NCBI RefSeq assembly: GCF_014280435.1
Contig: NZ_CP060388.1
Coordinates: forward strand, 3,299,501 to 3,363,500
Reading direction: 5' to 3'
DNA length: 64,000 nucleotides
DNA from: Sphingobium sp. KCTC 72723
Lineage (GTDB): Bacteria > Pseudomonadota > Alphaproteobacteria > Sphingomonadales > Sphingomonadaceae
Shown: positions 52,603 to 61,841 of the stretch, in pieces
Numbering within the stretch: the stretch's first letter is position 1
How the letters are laid out: every line of letters starts with the position of its first letter
Translations under genes and position numbers: made by a program
Notes under the pieces: generated by a model
What the model was told of the DNA's origin: nothing
Databases searched by the model: none
Seen by the model: only the letters and a program-made list of their open reading frames with translations

Positions 52603-53418
52603 ATGAAGATCGGCTTTATCGGGCTGGGCAGTCAGGGCGGGCCGATGGCGCAGCGATTGTGCGAGGCCGGGCATGACATGACGCTGTGGGCGCGGCGGGC
52701 AGAGAGCCTGGAGCCGTTTCGCGATGGCCCTGCCCATGTCGCAGACAGTGTCGCGGCGCTGGGTGCGCGATGCGGGATCGTGGCGGTGTGCGTGGTGGAC
52801 GATGCGGGGGTGGAGGCCATGTGCGCCGACCTGATCCCGGCGATGGCGGCCGGTGGCATCATCATCATCCATGCGACGGTGCATCCGCAAACATGCGTTC
52901 GGCTGGCGGAACAGGCCGCAGCGCGCGGCATCGCACTGGTCGATGCGCCGGTCAGTGGCGGCGGTGGCGGCGCGACGGCGGGAACGCTGACGGTGATGCT
53001 GGGCGGCTGCGCCGACGCAGTGGCGACCGTGACGCCAGTGCTGCGCGCCTTTGCCGGGCTGATCGTCCATCTGGGCGATGTCGGTGCGGGGCAGACCGCA
53101 AAGCTGATCAACAATGCGCTGATGGCCGCGCATATGGGGCTGGCGCACCATGCTTTGACCGCCGCCGCCGCCATGGGCGTGGACCGGCAGGCGCTGGCCG
53201 CGTTGGTGAAGGTGAGCAGCGGGCGCAGTTTCGGGTTCGACGTCTATGCCCGCCAGCCCGATCTGGCCGCCTTTGCCCATGGTGCGCGCCTGCTGGCCAA
53301 GGATGTGCGCCTGCTGGGCGAAGTGACCGGCGATACCGCCGACTATGCCGCGTTGCAGGGCGCGGCCCAACCCTATCTCGACCATGTCGCCGACAGCCAC
53401 AACCTTCAACCGGAGTAA
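52603..53418 (+). CDS. 3-hydroxyisobutyrate-dehydrogenase-family enzyme (271 aa)
   Basis: Beta-hydroxyacid dehydrogenase: GFIGLGSQGGPMAQRL for the dinucleotide, DAPVSGGGGGATAGTLTVMLGG as substrate segment and the catalytic lysine in GQTAKLINNALMAA. The start is ATG 52603 with AGGAGA upstream; an earlier start would lie inside the SDR gene. It oxidises a 3-hydroxy acid such as 3-hydroxyisobutyrate or an analogue; which one is not shown. Confidence 0.9.
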   Translation: MKIGFIGLGSQGGPMAQRLCEAGHDMTLWARRAESLEPFRDGPAHVADSVAALGARCGIVAVCVVDDAGVEAMCADLIPAMAAGGIIIIHATVHPQTCVRLAEQAAARGIALVDAPVSGGGGGATAGTLTVMLGGCADAVATVTPVLRAFAGLIVHLGDVGAGQTAKLINNALMAAHMGLAHHALTAAAAMGVDRQALAALVKVSSGRSFGFDVYARQPDLAAFAHGARLLAKDVRLLGEVTGDTADYAALQGAAQPYLDHVADSHNLQPE

Positions 53419-53422
53419 CCCC

Positions 53423-54208
53423 ATGTCCTTTTCCATCGACCAGTTTCGCCTGGACGGCAAAGTCGCCATCGTCACCGGCGCTGGCGGGCGCGGCAACAGC
53501 ATCGGGCGGGCCTATGCCACGGGCCTTGCGGCGGCAGGCGCGGCGGTCGTCGTCGCCGACCTGAACGAAGCGGGCGCGCAGGCCGTGGCGGACGAAATCA
53601 TCGCGGCGGGGGGCAAGGCGATCGCGGTCGGGGTCGACATCACGCAGGCCGATCAGGTTGCGGCCATGGCGCAGGCGGCTGAGGCAGCGTTCGGCGGCAT
53701 CGACATTCTGGTCAACAATGCCGCGCTGATGCTGGAACTGGGGCAATTGCATGTGGCCGACGTGCCGGTCGAACAATGGAACAGGATCATGACCGTCAAT
53801 GTGACCGGCGCGCTCCTATGCGCGCAGGCAGTCATCCCGGCGATGCGGGCGCGGGGTGGCGGGCGGATCATCAATCAGGTGTCGGGTGGGGCGTTCCCCG
53901 CGATTTCCATCTATGGCGTCAGCAAGCTGGCGCTGACCGGCCTGACCACCACCATGGCGCGGCAATTGGGCAAGGACGGCATCACCGCCAACGCCATCGC
54001 GCCGGGCAATGTGACGAGCGAGGCAGGCGCGGCGCTGGTGCCGGACGGGTCGCCCTTTGCGCAGTTTCTGGCGATGTCGGTCTGCACCCGCGCCAGCGGC
54101 GCGCCGGACGAACTGGTCGGCGCGCTGCTGCTGCTCTGTTCGCCCGCAGGCGCGTGGATCACCGGACAGACGATCCATGTCGATGGCGGATGGGTGCTGC
54201 GCCCCTGA
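53423..54208 (+). CDS. Short-chain dehydrogenase/reductase (261 aa)
   Basis: SDR with TGAGGRGNSIGRAYA at the cofactor site, VNNAA, active-site YGVSKLA and GAWITGQTIHVDGGW. ATG 53423 has GGAG upstream and lies four bases after the previous stop. Last gene of the aldehyde-dehydrogenase operon. A second SDR in one operon suggests two alcohol or keto groups in the substrate, or two stereoisomers. Confidence 0.9.
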   Translation: MSFSIDQFRLDGKVAIVTGAGGRGNSIGRAYATGLAAAGAAVVVADLNEAGAQAVADEIIAAGGKAIAVGVDITQADQVAAMAQAAEAAFGGIDILVNNAALMLELGQLHVADVPVEQWNRIMTVNVTGALLCAQAVIPAMRARGGGRIINQVSGGAFPAISIYGVSKLALTGLTTTMARQLGKDGITANAIAPGNVTSEAGAALVPDGSPFAQFLAMSVCTRASGAPDELVGALLLLCSPAGAWITGQTIHVDGGWVLRP

Positions 54209-54290
54209 TACAGCGATGGCGGCATTGTCTGGCGGCCGGGCGCGACACCGCCTAAAGGAGGCATGAACGGACGATTTAACGGGGACCGCC

Positions 54291-57200
54291 ATGTCTGCGC
54301 CATTTGCCATGGCAATCCTCTATATGGCGCTGATGTTCGGCGGGACGGCGCTGGCGCATCGCTATCGCCACCGGCTGCACGGGTCGTCCTGGCGGATCTA
54401 TGCCTATACGCTGGCCTTTGCGGTCTATTGCACCAGTTGGACCTATTTCGGCGCGGTCGGCAGCGCCGCGACCGGGGGATGGGCGTTTCTGCCCATCTAT
54501 CTTGGCCCGATATTGCTGATGGCGTTCGGCGGGCGCTTCCTGCGCCGGTTGAACGTGGAAGTGCATAAGGAAGGCGCGACGTCCATTTCGGATTTCATCG
54601 CGTCGCGCTTTGAAAAGAGCCGGTCGGTCGCCGCACTGGTGACGATGATCGCGCTGTTCGGGACGATCCCCTATATCGCGCTGCAATTGCGGTCGGTGGC
54701 GCTGAGTTTTGCGCTGGTGTCGGGAACGCCCGAAAGCACCGGGCCACTGTTCGGCGCGGCGGCGATGCTGGCGCTGTTCGCCATCCTGTTCGGCGCGCGC
54801 CGTTATCAGGTGGCGGGGCAGAATGAGGCGATCCTGTTTGCCGTCGCGTTTGAATCCATCCTGAAACTGGGCGCGATATTCCTGGTGTCAGGCCTGTCGC
54901 TATGGCTGTTGTGGCAGGTGCCGTCGGAACGGATCATGGCGGAACTCACGCCGTTTCGCGCGCATTTTGCGCTGGGCAATCTGGACGCCGACTTTTTCGT
55001 GACGACATTGGTGTCGATGCTGGCGATAATGTGCCTGCCGCGCCATTTCTTCATCAGCGTGATGGAAGCGCGCGACCCCGACGACATCATGAAAGCGCGC
55101 TGGGGCTTTATCGCCTATCTGGTGCTGACCATGCTGGCGGTGCTGCCGATTGCGGCGGCAGGCGTTGCGATGCTGGAACCCGGCGCGATGCCGGACCTGT
55201 TCGTCATCAGCCTGCCCCGGCAACTGGGTTTCGGCACGGTGACGATGATCGTGTTTCTGGGTGGATTGTCGGCGGCAGTCGCCATGGTCGTGACCGAAAC
55301 GGTGGCGATTTCCAGCATGATTTCCAACGATCTGTTCGCGCCGCTGTTGCTGCGCCGGTCGGGTGGCGACGTGCATGTGGGCGAACGGTTGTTGTGGATA
55401 AGGCGCAGCGCGATCATCGCGTTGATGGCGGCCGCTGCGGTCTATGCGATGGTGACGCCGTCCACCACGCAACTGGCGGCGGTCGGCATAATCGCGTTCG
55501 TGGCGATCGCCCAATGCGCGCCTGCGCTGATCCTGGCGGTATGGCGCACGAATAATGACGCGATGGCGGGGCGGGCCAGCCTGATCACCGGATTCCTGCT
55601 GTGGTTCGTGCTGCTGTTCGTCCCCGCGATCAGCGGCGTGGATATGATCGCCCTGCCCACATTCGCCCATGCCAGTCCGGTCGCGTCGGGCGCGATCATC
55701 AGCCTGGGCGGCAATCTGATCGCCTATCTGCTGGTGTCGGCGCGCAAGGTCGGGGGGAGCGGGATCGGCGGCGGGCTGATCGGCCAGCGGGGTATTGCCG
55801 CGATTTCGACCGTCGAGGCGCTGGAGGCGCTGGTGGTGCGGTTCGTGGGGGCGGATGCGGCGGCGCAGGCATTCGGCGCGGACAGCGACCCGGTGCGACC
55901 GATCGACCGGGCGAGCGCGCGCACGGCGGAACGGCTGATCGGCAGCGTGGTGGGCGCGTCATCGGCACGGGCGATCATGGCATCGGCGATTTCGGGTCAG
56001 GGCATGGGGCTGACCGAAGTGACCCAGATGCTGGATGCGTCCGGGCAATCACTGCATTTTTCGCAAGGGTTGCTGGCCGCGACGCTGGAAAATATCGACA
56101 TCGGCGTCAGCGTGGTGGACCGCGACCTGCGGCTGGTGGCGTGGAACAGCCGCTATCTGGAACTGTTCAAATATCCGCCCGGCATGGTCCGCATCGGCGT
56201 GCCGATCGCCGACCTGATCGGGTTCAATGCGCAGCGCGGCGATTGTGGGCCGGGCGCGGTGGAGGATCATGTGTCGCGCCGGATGGAACATCTGCGCAGT
56301 CGCAGCCTGCACAGTTTCGAGCGGCACCGGGCCGATGGCCGCGTGATCAAGACAGTCGGCGGGCCGATGCCCGATGGCGGCTATGTCATGTCCTTTACCG
56401 ACATCACGATCGAGGCGCAGGCGCGGGCGGCGACCGAAACGGCGCGGCGCGACCTGGAACAGGCGGTGGTCGCGCGGACCGCAGAACTGTCCGACGTTAA
56501 CGCACAACTGGCGCGCGCGATGATGGACAAGACGCGCTTTCTGGCGGCAGCGAGCCATGACCTGTTGCAGCCGCTGCACGCCGCGATGCTGTTTTCCGCT
56601 GCGCTGCGCCGCAGGTTGGCGGAGCCGGAGCAGGCGATGCTGTCGCGGCTGGACCGATCGATCGAGGGGGCCAACGACCTGTTGCGCGCGCTGCTCGACA
56701 TATCGAAGCTGGATGCGGGCGGGGTGATGCCGCAGCCGGTGCGCTTTGCGGTGCGGCCCTTGCTGGTCGATCTGGTCGAGAATTTCCAGCCATTGGCGGC
56801 GGAGAAGGGACTGCGGCTGGCGATCGGGCCGGGCGACGGGTGGGTCGAGTGCGACCGGACGCTGTTGCGGTCGATCATGCAGAATTTCCTGGCCAATGCG
56901 GTGCGTTATACCGAAGCCGGCGGCGTGGTGGTGGCGGCGCGCAGGCGGGGCGATTGCCTGCGGCTGGAAGTGCATGACAGCGGCATCGGCATTCCGCCCG
57001 ACAAGCTGAGCGCGATCTTTCGCGAGTTCGAGCGGCTGGGGCAAGGGAGCGAGACGGGGATCGGGCTGGGGCTGGCGATCGTGGAGCGATCCGCGCCGCT
57101 GGTGGGCGGGACGGTCATGGTGCAGTCGGTCGTCGGACGCGGGAGTTGCTTTGCGATTACGCTGCCGATGGTGATGGAAGGCGGGGGCCGCGCCCCTGCC

Positions 57201-57587
57201 CTTGCGCCACCCGCCAGCGCCATCGCGCCGCGCCGGTTGCTGGTGGTCGATGACGACCCGGCCAATCGGGACGCGATGCGCGCCGTGCTGGAAGGGTTGG
57301 GCCATGATTGCGTCACGGCAGCGGGCGAGGCGGACGCGATGGCGGATGGGGGGCCGTTTGACGGGGCGCTGGTGGATTTCCACCTCGGCAGCGGCGGCGA
57401 TGGCATCGACCTGATCGACAGGTTGCGGGTGCGTAAGCCTGACCTGCCGGTGGCGCTGGTGACGGCGGAACGGGGGCAAGCGGTGCTGGACCGGGCGCAG
57501 GCGCGGGATGTGGCGGTGTTGTCCAAGCCGCTGGGCGTAGTGGCGCTGAACCAGTGGATCGCGGCGCGGACGCAGCCGATGGGGTGA
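54291..57587 (+). CDS. crbS: CrbS-like hybrid kinase with SSS transporter domain (1098 aa)
   Basis: N-terminal sodium-solute-symporter-like region of about 12 helices (1 to about 500), a linker (STAC-like), a PAS region near 600-700 (LENIDIGVSVVDRDLRLVAWN), HisKA with His756 in AASHDLLQPLH, HATPase with FREFERLGQGSETGIGLGLAIVE, and a C-terminal receiver with Asp1029 in LVDFHLG. This architecture is that of CrbS/MxtR, sensor of the acetate switch. The regulator gene and acs follow directly, which strongly supports the call. Signal and transport activity are not shown by sequence. Confidence 0.92.
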   Translation: MSAPFAMAILYMALMFGGTALAHRYRHRLHGSSWRIYAYTLAFAVYCTSWTYFGAVGSAATGGWAFLPIYLGPILLMAFGGRFLRRLNVEVHKEGATSISDFIASRFEKSRSVAALVTMIALFGTIPYIALQLRSVALSFALVSGTPESTGPLFGAAAMLALFAILFGARRYQVAGQNEAILFAVAFESILKLGAIFLVSGLSLWLLWQVPSERIMAELTPFRAHFALGNLDADFFVTTLVSMLAIMCLPRHFFISVMEARDPDDIMKARWGFIAYLVLTMLAVLPIAAAGVAMLEPGAMPDLFVISLPRQLGFGTVTMIVFLGGLSAAVAMVVTETVAISSMISNDLFAPLLLRRSGGDVHVGERLLWIRRSAIIALMAAAAVYAMVTPSTTQLAAVGIIAFVAIAQCAPALILAVWRTNNDAMAGRASLITGFLLWFVLLFVPAISGVDMIALPTFAHASPVASGAIISLGGNLIAYLLVSARKVGGSGIGGGLIGQRGIAAISTVEALEALVVRFVGADAAAQAFGADSDPVRPIDRASARTAERLIGSVVGASSARAIMASAISGQGMGLTEVTQMLDASGQSLHFSQGLLAATLENIDIGVSVVDRDLRLVAWNSRYLELFKYPPGMVRIGVPIADLIGFNAQRGDCGPGAVEDHVSRRMEHLRSRSLHSFERHRADGRVIKTVGGPMPDGGYVMSFTDITIEAQARAATETARRDLEQAVVARTAELSDVNAQLARAMMDKTRFLAAASHDLLQPLHAAMLFSAALRRRLAEPEQAMLSRLDRSIEGANDLLRALLDISKLDAGGVMPQPVRFAVRPLLVDLVENFQPLAAEKGLRLAIGPGDGWVECDRTLLRSIMQNFLANAVRYTEAGGVVVAARRRGDCLRLEVHDSGIGIPPDKLSAIFREFERLGQGSETGIGLGLAIVERSAPLVGGTVMVQSVVGRGSCFAITLPMVMEGGGRAPALAPPASAIAPRRLLVVDDDPANRDAMRAVLEGLGHDCVTAAGEADAMADGGPFDGALVDFHLGSGGDGIDLIDRLRVRKPDLPVALVTAERGQAVLDRAQARDVAVLSKPLGVVALNQWIAARTQPMG

Positions 57588-57592
57588 GGCGG

Positions 57593-58288
57593 TTAGCGAT
57601 CTGCGCCCAGACCCAACGCGCGGGCGGCCAGCGCGGCCTGGGTGCGGTTCTGGACGCCGAGTTTCGCCAGCACCGTCGTCATATGCGATTTGATGGTGGA
57701 TTCCGCCACGCCCAGTTCCCACGCAATCTGCTTGTTAAGCTGCCCATCCAGCACGCCCAGCAACACGCGCAACTGGGTGGGAGTGAGCGAGGCGACCTTG
57801 CCCGCCATGGCGTCTATCTCGTCATGGATGAGGATGGCGGGGGCGGGATGATCGCCCGCCAGTGCGGCGGCGATGGCATCCTCTATGACCGACAGATCCT
57901 GATCCTTGCCGATGAAACCGACTGCCCCGTAGCGCCGGGCTTCGGGGGCGGCGACCTGCGCTTCTGCGCTGGAGACGACGAGGATGGGGACCGAGGGGCG
58001 TTCGGCGTGGAGCAGGGCGACGCCGGAAAAGCCCGCCGATCCGGGCATTTTGAGGTCGAGCAGGATGAGCAGCAGATCGCTGGCCGCCGACGCCGCCACC
58101 GCCCGGTCGAGCGTGGCGGCCTCCACGATATGCGCGTCGGGCGCGACATTGCCCGCCGCCATGACCAATGCCTGACGGAACAGCGGATGATCGTCCGCAA
58201 TCAGGATCGTGCCATGCGCGCTCAGTTGCCGTTCCTTTCCGCCGCTATTCCCGTCATCGAAATTGGGGATAGTCCTTGCGCGCTGCAA
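57593..58288 (-). CDS. crbR: CrbR-like LuxR/NarL response regulator (up to 231 aa)
   Basis: Receiver domain (ILIADDHPLFRQAL, phosphoacceptor Asp in ILLDLKMPG, conserved Lys in GFIGKDQ) and C-terminal LuxR helix-turn-helix (LTPTQLRVLLGVLDGQLNKQIAWELG, then AESTIKSHMTTVLAKLG). Converges with crbS (five-base gap) and follows acs on the same strand. Homologues (CrbR/ErdR) activate acs. The start is uncertain: TTG 58288 lacks a good ribosome site, while a CTG at 58225 has AAGGA seven bases upstream and begins near the receiver domain; no ATG or GTG is in frame between them. Confidence 0.88.
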   Translation of the reverse strand: MQRARTIPNFDDGNSGGKERQLSAHGTILIADDHPLFRQALVMAAGNVAPDAHIVEAATLDRAVAASAASDLLLILLDLKMPGSAGFSGVALLHAERPSVPILVVSSAEAQVAAPEARRYGAVGFIGKDQDLSVIEDAIAAALAGDHPAPAILIHDEIDAMAGKVASLTPTQLRVLLGVLDGQLNKQIAWELGVAESTIKSHMTTVLAKLGVQNRTQAALAARALGLGADR

Positions 58289-58295
58289 GGGGGGC

Positions 58296-60239
58296 TTATG
58301 CCCCGGCCATCTGGCTGTCGGCGATCAGGGTTTCGACGACGGACGGGTCGGCCAGCGTGGAAATGTCGCCCAGCGCGCCCGTCTCGCCCTCTGCGATCTT
58401 GCGCAGGATGCGGCGCATGATCTTGCCGGAGCGAGTCTTGGGCAGGCCGGGCGCGAACTGGATGATGTCGGGCGTAGCGATGGGGCCAATTTCGTTGCGG
58501 ACCCAGGCGACCAGTTGACGGCGCAAATCGTCCGACGGTTCCTCGTTCGCGTTCAGGGTGACATAGGCGTAGATGCCCTGCCCCTTGATCGGGTGCGGCA
58601 TACCCACGACGGCGGCTTCGGCGACCTTGGCATGGGCGACGAGCGCGCTTTCGACTTCGGCGGTTCCCATGCGGTGGCCCGACACGTTGATGACGTCATC
58701 GACCCGGCCGGTGATCCAGTAATAGCCATCGGCATCGCGACGTGCGCCGTCGCCGGTGAAATAGCGACCGGGATAGGTGGTGAAATAGGTCTGGAAGAAG
58801 CGCGAATGATCGCCATAGACTGTGCGCATCTGGCCGGGCCAGCTTTTGGCGATGCAGAGGTTGCCTTCGACTGCGCCGTCCAGTTCCTTGCCATCGGTAT
58901 CGACCAGCAAAGGATGAACGCCGAACAGGGGCTTGGTCGCCGATCCGGGTTTCAGGTCGGTCGCGCCGGGCAAGGGGGCGATGAGGATGCCGCCGGTTTC
59001 GGTTTGCCACCATGTGTCCACGATCGGGCAGCGGCTGTCGCCGACGATGCGGTGATACCATTCCCATGCTTCGGGATTGATCGGTTCGCCTACGCTGCCC
59101 AGGATGCGCAGCGACGCGCGGCTGGCCGCCTGCACAAAGCCGTCGCCTTCGCGCATCAGCGCGCGGAGCGCTGTGGGGGCGGTGTAGAAGATCGCCACGT
59201 TCCATTTATCGCAGACCTGCCAGAAGCGGCTGTGATCGGGATAGTTGGGGACGCCTTCGAACATCAGGGTCGTCGCGCCATTGGCGAGCGGGCCGTAGAC
59301 GACGTAGCTGTGGCCAGTGACCCAGCCGATGTCGGCGGTACACCAATAGACTTCGCCGGGGCGGTAATCGAACACCTGTTCATGGGTCATGGCGGCCCAG
59401 AGCAGATAGCCGCCCGTGCTGTGCAGGACGCCCTTGGGCGTGCCGGTGGAACCCGACGTGTAGAGGATGAACAGCGGGTCTTCCGCGCCCATGGCTTGCG
59501 GTGCGTAATCGGGCGCGGCGGCATCGCGGGCGGGGCCGTAGAACAGGTCGCGGCCCTCCACCATCGCCACGTCCGCGCCGGTGCGCTGGACGACGAGGAC
59601 GGTTTGCACCGACGGGCAATGGGCGAGAGCCGCATCGACATTGGCCTTGAGCGGCACGCGCTTGCCGCCGCGTAGCCCTTCGTCGGCAGTGATGACGAGA
59701 CGGGAGTCGCAGTCGCGGATGCGGCTCGCCAGACTGTCGGGGGAGAAGCCGGCGAATACGATCGAATGGACCGCGCCGATGCGGGTGCAGGCGAGCATGG
59801 CGAAGGCAGCTTCGGGGATCATCGGCAGATAGAGCGTCACCCGGTCGCCGCGCTGCACGCCATGGCTGCTCAGCACATTGGCGAAGCGGCACACTTCCTC
59901 ATGCAATTGGGCATAGGTGATGACGCGGCTGTCGGCGGGGTCATCCCCCTCCCAGATGATCGCAGGCTGATCGGCGCGGGTCGCCAGATGGCGGTCGATG
60001 CAGTTGGCAGATACATTGAGCTGACCATCGGCGAACCAGCGGATCGCAAAGTCGGCTTCGTCGAAACTGCTTTCATCGACTGTGGTGAAGGGCGTGATCC
60101 AGTCTAGCCGCTGGGCCTGTTCGCGCCAGAATGCGTCCGGGTCCGCCTGTGCCAGATCGTGCATCCGGGCCGCAGCCTGTGCCGTGACATGGGCGTCGGC
60201 GGCCAGGGCGGCAGGCACGGGGTAAAGGGATTCGCTCAT
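58296..60239 (-). CDS. acs: Acetyl-CoA synthetase (647 aa)
   Basis: Full-length Acs: AMP loop [56 protein letters not shown] and catalytic lysine in [15 protein letters not shown], the usual acetylation site. It makes acetyl-CoA from acetate, ATP and CoA. The start is ATG 60239, giving the standard length. It forms an operon with crbR and is probably activated by that regulator, with crbS sensing. Its promoter is in the 195-bp gap shared with the porin gene. Confidence 0.96.
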   Translation of the reverse strand: MSESLYPVPAALAADAHVTAQAAARMHDLAQADPDAFWREQAQRLDWITPFTTVDESSFDEADFAIRWFADGQLNVSANCIDRHLATRADQPAIIWEGDDPADSRVITYAQLHEEVCRFANVLSSHGVQRGDRVTLYLPMIPEAAFAMLACTRIGAVHSIVFAGFSPDSLASRIRDCDSRLVITADEGLRGGKRVPLKANVDAALAHCPSVQTVLVVQRTGADVAMVEGRDLFYGPARDAAAPDYAPQAMGAEDPLFILYTSGSTGTPKGVLHSTGGYLLWAAMTHEQVFDYRPGEVYWCTADIGWVTGHSYVVYGPLANGATTLMFEGVPNYPDHSRFWQVCDKWNVAIFYTAPTALRALMREGDGFVQAASRASLRILGSVGEPINPEAWEWYHRIVGDSRCPIVDTWWQTETGGILIAPLPGATDLKPGSATKPLFGVHPLLVDTDGKELDGAVEGNLCIAKSWPGQMRTVYGDHSRFFQTYFTTYPGRYFTGDGARRDADGYYWITGRVDDVINVSGHRMGTAEVESALVAHAKVAEAAVVGMPHPIKGQGIYAYVTLNANEEPSDDLRRQLVAWVRNEIGPIATPDIIQFAPGLPKTRSGKIMRRILRKIAEGETGALGDISTLADPSVVETLIADSQMAGA

Positions 60240-60434
60240 GTAATTCAGGCCTCTCCAAGCTCTTTGTGCGCAGCGTAACGCGCGAAGGCCGCCCTGCCAT
60301 CCTCGACCAAAGTCGGAGGGGATTGCCACCATGGTCCGCCTTCTCCCCACCCCCTCCCCGCCCGCAGGATGCAAGCATAGCCGGATCGTCAAAGCCCATC
60401 AAAGAAGGGGCGACGACCAAGGAGAGGATAGAGG

Positions 60435-61829
60435 ATGCAACGGATAGCCGTTCATGAACCGGGCCGCAGAGACTGGCGGCGCAGCGTGGCAATGGGCGCG
60501 ATGGCCGTGGCGATGACGACTGCGCCCGGCGCGATGGCGCGGACCCAGCGCGAGGCCGAACTGGAAGCGCGGTTGAACCAGCTGGAAGCCGCCGTATCGG
60601 CGCTCAAGGGCGAATTGACGCAGGCGCGCAGCGATCAGCAGGCGTCCACTCAGATAGCCCAAAAGGCCGACAGCCGGGTCGCCGCACTGGAAACCCGGCC
60701 AGTGGCCGATGGCTTCAAGATCGGTGCGACGACGTTCACGCTGGGCGGATTCGTCAAGACCGTGGGCAGCGCCACCCGTTATGACGATGGCGAAGTGCCG
60801 GGCGGGTCGCTGGGCAAGGAATTCTACCTGCCGCAGCAGATTCCGGTGGGCGGGCGCAGCAGCCGCGACATCATTGGCCATGCGCGCCAGACGCGCCTGT
60901 CGTTCAGCACATCCACCCCGCTGGGCGGGCAGGAGGTCAAAAGCGTGGTCGAGTTCGACTTTGCGCTGGCCGCAGCGCCGCTGGGCGCGCAGCGGGCGAC
61001 CAATCCCTATACGCCGACATTTCGCCGGGGCTTCATCAGCTATGGCAACTGGCTGATCGGGCAGGAATGGACCACGTTCCAGAACCCGGCGCATTTGCCC
61101 GAAACCACCGATTTCGTGGGGCCGATGGACGGCGCGATCTTCGTGCGGCAGATGATGGTGCAATATAGGCAGCCGCTGGGCGGCGGGCTGGACCTCTATG
61201 TCGCGGCGGAAAATCCGCAGACCGAAACGATCACCACGACATCGCCCGCGCTGGGGGATAATGATCAGGACAGGATGCCCGACCTGGTCGCCAAGCTGGC
61301 CTATAAAGGCGCGATCGGCGAACTGCATCTTGCGGGACTGGTGCGCCAACTGTCGGCGCGGGACAATGGCGTGGGCGACACCGCAATGGGATGGGGCGTC
61401 ACGGCAGGCGGCAAGGTGCCGTTCGGGCCGCAGGGGCGGCATGACCTGCGTTTCCTGGCGACCTATGGCCATGGCATGGGGCGTTACTTCACCGTGGGCT
61501 ATGCGCCCGACGCGATTTACGACCCGGCGGTGGGCAACCGGCTGCATGTCGTGGACAATGTCGCCGGGTTTGCGGCGCTGAAGCTGGGCTGGACGCCGAC
61601 CATCCGGTCGACCTTCATGGCCGGATATCAACATGCCGATTATCCCGACGGCATCCTGCTGCCGGGGCTGGCCAATCGGGCGGCCTACAGCTTTGCGGGC
61701 AATCTGTTCTGGTCGCCGGTAAAGCAACTGGATTTGGGGATCGAGTATCGCCATGCTCAACGCGAAGTCGTCTCTGGCCTGAAAGGGCAGATGGACCGCG
61801 TGGAAATGGCCGCGAAATTCACGTTTTAA
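60435..61829 (+). CDS. DcaP-like outer-membrane porin (464 aa)
   Basis: Signal peptide (RRSVAMGAMAVAMTTAPGAMA), then a coiled-coil at about 37-85 (REAELEARLNQLEAAVSALKG), then a beta-barrel with alternating residues (TLGGFVKTVGSATRYDDGE, HARQTRLSFSTSTPLGG, FISYGNWLIGQEWTTF) ending in the terminal phenylalanine EMAAKFTF. Matches DcaP-type trimeric porins for carboxylates. GGAGAGG precedes the start. Divergent from acs and 12 bp before the MHS transporter, so the two probably form an uptake pair for acetate or other acids. Confidence 0.88.
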   Translation: MQRIAVHEPGRRDWRRSVAMGAMAVAMTTAPGAMARTQREAELEARLNQLEAAVSALKGELTQARSDQQASTQIAQKADSRVAALETRPVADGFKIGATTFTLGGFVKTVGSATRYDDGEVPGGSLGKEFYLPQQIPVGGRSSRDIIGHARQTRLSFSTSTPLGGQEVKSVVEFDFALAAAPLGAQRATNPYTPTFRRGFISYGNWLIGQEWTTFQNPAHLPETTDFVGPMDGAIFVRQMMVQYRQPLGGGLDLYVAAENPQTETITTTSPALGDNDQDRMPDLVAKLAYKGAIGELHLAGLVRQLSARDNGVGDTAMGWGVTAGGKVPFGPQGRHDLRFLATYGHGMGRYFTVGYAPDAIYDPAVGNRLHVVDNVAGFAALKLGWTPTIRSTFMAGYQHADYPDGILLPGLANRAAYSFAGNLFWSPVKQLDLGIEYRHAQREVVSGLKGQMDRVEMAAKFTF

Positions 61830-61841
61830 GGGAGAGGGCAG

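Noticed and set aside
54263..54568. A frame starting right after AAAGGAGG with a CAICH haem-like motif
   Set aside because: The ribosome site is only one base from the ATG, the frame runs out of phase inside the CrbS-like gene, and the haem motif is by chance.
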